Assembly: GCA_940747215.1 (NCBI GenBank)
Contig: CALNWS010000013.1
Coordinates: 1 to 64,000, forward strand
DNA from: an uncultured Paraburkholderia sp.
Lineage (GTDB): Bacteria; Pseudomonadota; Gammaproteobacteria; Burkholderiales; Burkholderiaceae
DNA length: 64,000 nucleotides
Direction of reading: 5' to 3'
The notes beneath the pieces are model-generated. The model was given only the letters and a program-made list of their open reading frames with translations, did not search any database and had not been told where the DNA came from. Position numbers and translations under genes: made by a program. Each line of letters begins with the position of its first letter. Position 1 is the first letter of the stretch. Shown piece after piece: positions 59,370 to 64,000 of the stretch.

Positions 59370-60766
59370 TCAGGACCAGCCCGGCGCATGCGCACCGATG
59401 CGTGCTGGCGGCAATGCGAAAAAGGCCGGCATCTCTTCCATTTCCTCCGCCGGCTGCACGCCGAGCACACGGCCGTATTCCGAATCAACGGTCGCGAGAC
59501 AATCGCGCACGTCGTCGATCGATACATCGGGCGACTGCCAGCCATCGGCAAGCAGCCCGAACGACTGGAGCCAGCGCCCCGTTTGCGCGAGCGACACCTT
59601 TACGTGCCAACTGCCGCCCTCCGTCGCGCGCCGTGACAGCGCAGCCATCGCGCCGAACGCAGCCAGATAGCCTGTGGCGTGATCGAACGCCTGACACGGC
59701 AGATGCTTCGGCTCGGCCCAGCCCGCCGCTTCCCGCTCGGTGAACGCGATCCCGCTCGCCGACTGCACGAGACTGTCGAAACCGCGCCGCTGAGCCCACG
59801 GTCCCTCGTACCCATACGCGCAGAAGGACACGTAGACGATGCCCGGCCGCACGCGCGCCAAGTCCTCGGGACCAAAGCCGCGCGCAGAGAGTGCGCCGGG
59901 GCGATACGCTTGCAGAAACACATCGGATTCGCGGGCGAGCGCGTTCAACGTGTTGCGCTCGGCCATGTCGCGCAGATCCAGCACGGCCGAGCGCTTGCCG
60001 CGTCCATTGTTGATGACTAGCGGTGCGATGTTCGGCAGATGCGGCCCATTGATCATCAGCACGTCGGCGCCGTGTTGCGCGAGCGCGCACCCCGCCACCA
60101 GCCTCGCGATGATGCGCGACAGATCCAGCACTCGCACGCCGGCGAGCGGCCGGTCCTCGTTACCGTGACCATGACGCGGCGGCTCGGCGGGCGCATCCCC
60201 AATCCGTTCGATTTCGAAGAGCGGCAGCGCCACGATCGCCTTCGCCTGATCGAGCGCGGCCCATTCGTCGGGCGAGCGGATCAGCGAGGCGCAACAGGCC
60301 GGCATCGGCGAGCGTCTGGTAGCGTGGCACCGTCCCACTTGCGAATCGCCGCTGCAACAGCGTCGCGGCCGTTGGCGCAGCCGAGCACATTCAACACGCC
60401 TTGCAGATTACGCGGAAAATTCGTGTGCAACTGGATCCAGCGGCCGTCATGCGTCTCGTAGAAACCCATCACAGGATCGCGCAACGCGGGCGGCGGACCG
60501 TCGTCGACCCGCAAGTAACGTTCGCTGCGAAACGATGCCGGCGCACGCCGCATCTGCACGGCGACATGCTGACGGCACCCCGTGCGCAGACGGCGAAATT
60601 CGGCGGCGGCGAAACCGATGGCGGCAATCGTCGTTGAAGCGAGCGTGCCGACGCGATAGACCAACGGCAGCCCGGATCCGTGCCCGTGAACGAAACGGAT
60701 CGGAGCGCGGTCGGGTCCGCATCCGGCGAGTGTCCAGATGTGCTTGAGTGCAAGTTCAGGTGTCAT
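59370..60766 (-). pseudogene. Frameshifted CaiB/BaiF family III CoA-transferase
   Basis: About 465 codons. N-terminal part from ATG 60766 (MTPELALKHIWTLAGCGPD, DPVMGFYETHDGRWIQLHTN) and C-terminal part (GVRVLDLSRIIARLVAGCAL, HGADVLMINGPHLPNIAPLV, NNGRGKRSAVLDLRD, VRPGIVYVSFCAYGYEGPWA) lie in two frames separated by one shift near 60320. Family members move CoA between organic acids; the substrate is unknown. It diverges from the citrate-synthase-like gene, and the two may have been one metabolic unit. Confidence 0.85.
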
Positions 60767-60820
60767 GCCGGAAGTCCCATGCAAAGAAGTCCAGACGAGT
60801 CTAATTTTCGATGATCCCGC

Positions 60821-60857
60821 AATCAATCTTGATTATGATAATCATCATATATTGATT
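60821..60857. promoter_or_regulatory. Nested palindromes between divergent genes (candidate operator)
   Basis: TGATTAT-G-ATAATCA (60830-60844) is a perfect 15-base palindrome, flanked by AATCAAT (60821-60827) and its inverted copy ATTGATT (60851-60857). It lies in the AT-rich 113-base gap between the divergent CoA-transferase and citrate-synthase-like genes. A regulator binding here would control both. The broken GntR-type gene nearby is a possible candidate. Confidence 0.55.
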
Positions 60858-60879
60858 TTTCCGGTGCTAATCGTTTTCC

Positions 60880-61632
60880 ATGCCAGATTCGGATGTCCTG
60901 ATCGCCACTGAAGCCGCTGCGCTGCTCGGCATCAGCGTGCCCACGCTTTACGACTATGTGAGCCGCGGCATGCTGAGTTCATCGCCGGATGCGCAAGAGC
61001 GTCACCGTTTATACGACGCCGGCGAGGTGCGCCGTCTCGCGCGGCCAAGGCCGAAGGCAAACGCGCGGGCAAGGTCGCGCAAAAAGTGCTAGACTAGGTG
61101 TGCCGGTGCTCAAATCGTCGATCACGCTGGTGGCAGACGGGTGTCTGCTTTATCGCGGGCACGATGCGACGGAATTGGCGTGCTCGGCGTCGCTCGAAGA
61201 CGTCGCGGCGCTGCTGGACGAAGCGTCACGCGTGCCCGATCTCGATCGCTATCCCGCCAATCGCTCGCCCGGCACGAACATGGCGCGCAGGGGCCAGTGC
61301 TGTCGGAGTTTAGTCATCCGTTGTATCCGGGCGGCAATTCGTGCGCGTCTGTTGCTCGACATGCTTGCCGATTGCGCGCCCGCGCGTTCGCCGCTCAACG
61401 AAGTGCTGGCGCTCGCGCGCACGGTGCGCGACACGACCGGCGCGGAGCCGACCGTCGACTACGCGCTCGCCACCATCGAGCGCGTGCTCGGCCTGCCCGT
61501 CGGCGCGGCGTTCACGTTGTTTGCAGTGGGACGGGTAGTCGGCTGGATGCGCACGCCATGGAAAAGACGCGCGACGGCCGGTTGATCCGGCCGCGTGCAC
61601 GCTATATCGGCGACTATGACGTGCGAGGTTGA
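60880..61632 (+). pseudogene. Remnant of a citrate-synthase-like protein with MerR-type N-terminus
   Basis: Starts MPDSDVLIATEAAALLGISV, a helix-turn-helix-like segment (PTLYDYVSRGMLSSSPD) as in citrate-synthase-related proteins that carry a DNA-binding-like N-terminus. TAG follows KVLD near 61093. Then SSITLVADGCLLYRGHDATE, a large internal deletion, PVLSEFSHPLYPGG and LLDMLADCAPARSPLNEVLA, ending LIRPRARYIGDYDVRG, which is the citrate-synthase C-terminus. About half of the usual length is gone. Reaction unknown; a 2-methylcitrate or citrate synthase relative. Confidence 0.75.
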
Positions 61633-61691
61633 GGTGGGTTGAGTGCTGTTGTTGAACGTTGCTGAGTCGTGCGGTTCGGAGCGTCTCAGCC

Positions 61692-61996
61692 TCAGGCGAC
61701 GCCCAACCAGCGCGGCAGCCGGCGCAATACCGACAAACCCAGCGATGGCTGCACCGCGGCGCGCTCCGAACCGCTCGCCAGCGCGAAACGCGCGCCTGCC
61801 TGCCCGGCGCTCACCCAGGCTACCGCACCGCTCGGCAAGTCGATGGATTGGCCCATGGCGAGCCAGTAGTCTTCGCTGTCGCCTTCGACCGTCAGCCAGA
61901 TTTCACCCGAAATCACCTTGAACACCGACGGACGCGCGACACGCCAAGCCGCCGTTGGCTCGCCCTGTTCCAACTCGATATACGAACTTCACGCAT
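61692..61996 (-). pseudogene. DUF2917-type protein with an early frameshift
   Basis: A ~100-residue protein. The ATG at 61996 has a GGAGAAACGCG leader and reads MREVR, after which a one-base deletion puts the remaining codons (ELEQGEPTAAWRVARPSVFK, GEIWLTVEGDSEDYWLAMGQ, DLPSGAVAWVSAGQAG) in another frame. A small beta-rich DUF2917 domain of unknown function. Divergent from the MocR-type regulator at 62154, which may have controlled it. Confidence 0.7.
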
Positions 61997-62153
61997 CGCG
62001 TTTCTCCTTCAAAGAACTTCTCCGTTGTACCGATTATTGACGTGCGAAGATCGGATACCCATGCACAGTTCCGAACACTTCTATCGGAACTGTTCAGTCG
62101 AAAAACCTGACAGTTGGCCCAATTGCCCGCTGACGGTTGAAGGAAAGCGAAGT

Positions 62154-63566
62154 ATGAAACTCGAAATCGAACTCGACCGGGACAACGGCGTCCCGCTGAC
62201 CGAGCAGATCGTGGCGGGCGTGGCCGCGTGGATCCGCTCGCGCACTGCGCATCCCGGCGCGAAGCTGCCGTCGATCCGGCAATTCGCCGCCGATTATGGC
62301 GTGAGCCGTTTCCCCGTGATCGAGGCGTACGACCGGCTGGTCTCGCTCGGCTACGTGGACTCGCGACACGGCTCGGGCTTCTATGTGGCCGATTATCAGC
62401 CGGCGACAACGCGCAGCCAAGGCGCGTCCGACCCGCGCCGCACCGAGGACGAATCCGGCCATCTCCTCCAGCAGTTCAACCATCCGGGCGAGATGCTGAA
62501 GCTGGGCAGCGGCTTCATTCCGGAATCGTGGCGCGACACGGAAGGACTCGCGCAGGCGATCCGCCACGTTTCGCACACCGATCCGGCGAGCATGATCGAT
62601 TACACGACGACGCTCGGCAATCTGACTTTGCGCGAACATCTGGGCGCTCGCATTGGACAGTTGGGCATTCAGGCCGACGCGTCGCAGATTCTGATTACGA
62701 ACGGCGCGAGCCAAGCGCTCGATCTGCTGATGCGCTACATGCTGAAGGCGGACGACACGATCTTTGTCGAAGATACGGGCTACTACAACCTGAACGGTTT
62801 GCTGAAACTGCACGGCGTGAATCTGATCGGCATTCCACGGACACGCACTGGCCCGGATCTCGACGTGATGCAGGCACAACTGAAAGTGCATCGACCCAAG
62901 CTACTATTCATCAACACGGTCTTTCACAATCCGACCGGCACCACAGTCGCGCCGCAAGTCGCCTTTCGCCTGCTGCAACTGGCGCGCGAGTATGACTTCA
63001 CGATTATCGAAGACGATATCTACGCCGATTTTCAGACCGACCTGACCGACCGGCTTGCGACGCTCGATCAGCTCGAACACGTGATCTACGTCGGCGGCCT
63101 TTCGAAGACGCTGTCGTCGTCGCTGCGGATTGGCTGCGTGGTGGCGAGCCACGCGATCATCAAGGATCTCGTCGACATAAAAATGCTGATGAGCATTGGC
63201 GGCTCACGTTTCGCCGAAGCGGTCGCGGTATCGCTTCTGGAGCGCGGCGCTTACCGCAAATATTTCGAACGATTGCGCCGCCGGATGCGCGACGCGCTCG
63301 GCTCGATCACACTCGAAGACTCGGGCTGGGAACTCTTTGAAAAACCGGTCGGCGGAAAATTCGTGTGGGCGCACGTGCCGCATGTGGGCAACGCGGACCG
63401 GCTGGTGGCATGCGGCGCGCCGCTTGGCGTGACGGTCGCGCCCGGCAGCTATTTCCGGCCCAACACGCAGCCGAGCCCGTGGATTCGCATTCATGCCGCA
63501 TTCGGCAACGACCCGCGCGCGCAGGTTTTCTTTCGAGCGGCTGCGGAGTTGGATGAGTCGGAGTGA
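62154..63566 (+). CDS. MocR-type PLP-binding transcriptional regulator
   Basis: A 470-residue fusion of an N-terminal GntR winged helix (LPSIRQFAADYGVSRFPVIE, about 40-60; GYVDSRHGSGFYV) and a fold-type I aminotransferase-like domain (ITNGASQALDLLMRYML, FHNPTGTTVAPQVAF, IIEDDIYADF, PLP lysine in YVGGLSKTLSSSLRIG). Such regulators sense PLP or amino compounds. The ATG at 62154 follows GGAAAG. It is the only fully intact gene between 51 and 63.6 kb, which suggests it is still used or was damaged last. Target unknown; the divergent DUF2917 gene is the nearest candidate. Confidence 0.9.
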   Translation: MKLEIELDRDNGVPLTEQIVAGVAAWIRSRTAHPGAKLPSIRQFAADYGVSRFPVIEAYDRLVSLGYVDSRHGSGFYVADYQPATTRSQGASDPRRTEDESGHLLQQFNHPGEMLKLGSGFIPESWRDTEGLAQAIRHVSHTDPASMIDYTTTLGNLTLREHLGARIGQLGIQADASQILITNGASQALDLLMRYMLKADDTIFVEDTGYYNLNGLLKLHGVNLIGIPRTRTGPDLDVMQAQLKVHRPKLLFINTVFHNPTGTTVAPQVAFRLLQLAREYDFTIIEDDIYADFQTDLTDRLATLDQLEHVIYVGGLSKTLSSSLRIGCVVASHAIIKDLVDIKMLMSIGGSRFAEAVAVSLLERGAYRKYFERLRRRMRDALGSITLEDSGWELFEKPVGGKFVWAHVPHVGNADRLVACGAPLGVTVAPGSYFRPNTQPSPWIRIHAAFGNDPRAQVFFRAAAELDESE

Positions 63567-63684
63567 GGGTTGGGTTAGGGTCCGGCTGCCTGTGCTGCCG
63601 GCTTTGGCCGTGAGGCTGCGCCGCATTGCGCTTTTCCCTAGAATAGCGACTCCCAGCCAGTCCCTGCGCGCCTAGCCGCTCTCC

Positions 63685-64000
63685 ATGACCACGCCGCCGA
63701 CCCCGCCCATCTCTACGCCCGCTACGCCTTCCGCCCGCTCGCTCACCGTGATGTTATGGGTGGTGGCCACGGGCTTCTTCATGCAGACGCTCGATTCGAC
63801 GATCGTCAACACGGCCCTCCCGGCGATGGCGACGAGCCTCGGCGAATTGCCGTTGCGCATGCAGTCGGTCGTGATCGCGTACTCGCTGACGATGGCGGTG
63901 ATGATCCCCGTCTCCGGCTGGCTCGCGGACAAACTCGGCATGCGCCGTGTGTTTCTGAGTGCAATCCTTGTGTTCTCGGTCGGTTCGCTGCTGTGTGCCA
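63685..64000 (+). CDS. EmrB/QacA-family MFS exporter (start only)
   Basis: The first 105 residues of a 14-helix DHA2-type drug/proton antiporter, cut by the window edge. A Thr/Pro-rich cytosolic N-terminus is followed by helix 1 ([20 protein letters not shown], with the family D-S-T-I-V-N-T signature), helix 2, and motif A ([13 protein letters not shown]) before helix 3. No lesion in the visible part. Substrate not predictable. It lies 118 bases after the MocR-type gene on the same strand. Confidence 0.88.
   Translation, partial: MTTPPTPPISTPATPSARSLTVMLWVVATGFFMQTLDSTIVNTALPAMATSLGELPLRMQSVVIAYSLTMAVMIPVSGWLADKLGMRRVFLSAILVFSVGSLLCA

Noticed and set aside
1-64000. Stop-codon reassignment (UAG read as Gln) as a genetic-code change
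   Set aside because: Most genes with ambers also carry frameshifts or deletions, TGA and TAA stops occur in the same set, and intact genes show no internal TAG. Only dut and one regulator remain as single-amber cases.
1-64000. CRISPR arrays, tRNA or rRNA genes, prophage
   Set aside because: No regularly spaced repeats, no cloverleaf-like or T-arm consensus sequences, and no phage structural genes were seen on either strand.

Overview
The window looks like chromosome of a Burkholderia/Paraburkholderia-type betaproteobacterium caught in the middle of genome reduction. The evidence is GC-rich coding sequence, genus-typical gene order (rluE-icd-cspA-clpS-clpA, coaBC-dut, ribF-ileS-lspA, fkpB-ispH, radC-rpmB-rpmG) and a very high load of broken genes. 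By my reading about half of the roughly 60 recognisable genes carry frameshifts, in-frame stops, internal deletions or short tandem duplications. Long housekeeping genes (ileS, clpA, fusA, coaBC) are completely clean, so the damage is not sequencing noise. Host-restricted Burkholderia, such as the leaf-nodule symbionts of Psychotria, are known for this state. Assignment to that group is an inference from decay style, not from a marker gene.

Layout. 0-0.3 kb: an insertion-sequence end next to a truncated poxB. 0.4-9.7 kb (minus): a decayed regulator-iaaA-gsiABCD-peptidase operon for import and cleavage of glutathione or small peptides; only gsiC is open. 9.9-15.5 kb: broken rsuA, a 58-residue membrane protein, an SDR protein, an intact 2Fe-2S/flavin reductase, a broken argD-like aminotransferase and a broken ypeA. 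15.5-20.6 kb (minus): branched-chain amino acid ABC operon livKHMGF with only livH and livG open. 21.2-24.4 kb: ispH, fkpB, broken radC, rpmB and rpmG. 24.7-28.4 kb: nadB, nadC and nadA, all broken. 28.5-39.2 kb: a healthy block (desaturase, mscS-type channel, rRNA methyltransferase, purN, ribF, ileS, lspA, coaBC). 39.3-40.8 kb: a broken LLM flavoprotein and dut with one in-frame amber. 40.9-44.3 kb: clpA, clpS, cspA, all healthy. 44.5-46.6 kb: broken icd and rluE. 47.1-50.9 kb: an Asr-like exported protein, a DUF192 protein, an intact fusA and a cupin. 51.4-56.1 kb: a second decayed peptide ABC operon in which two permease genes have collapsed into one chimera. 57-62 kb: decayed accessory genes. 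62.2-64 kb: an intact MocR-type regulator and the start of an EmrB-type MFS exporter.

Taken together, the cell described here has kept translation, proteolysis, isoprenoid, CoA, FAD and lipoprotein functions. It is losing amino-acid and peptide uptake, NAD synthesis from aspartate, one isocitrate dehydrogenase, and several rRNA modification and DNA-maintenance genes. I found no CRISPR array, tRNA, rRNA, phage or clear new defence or biosynthetic system. The strongest unusual signals are the recurrent short tandem duplications, the loss of the whole nadABC set, the single-amber dut, and the deletion-made permease chimera.
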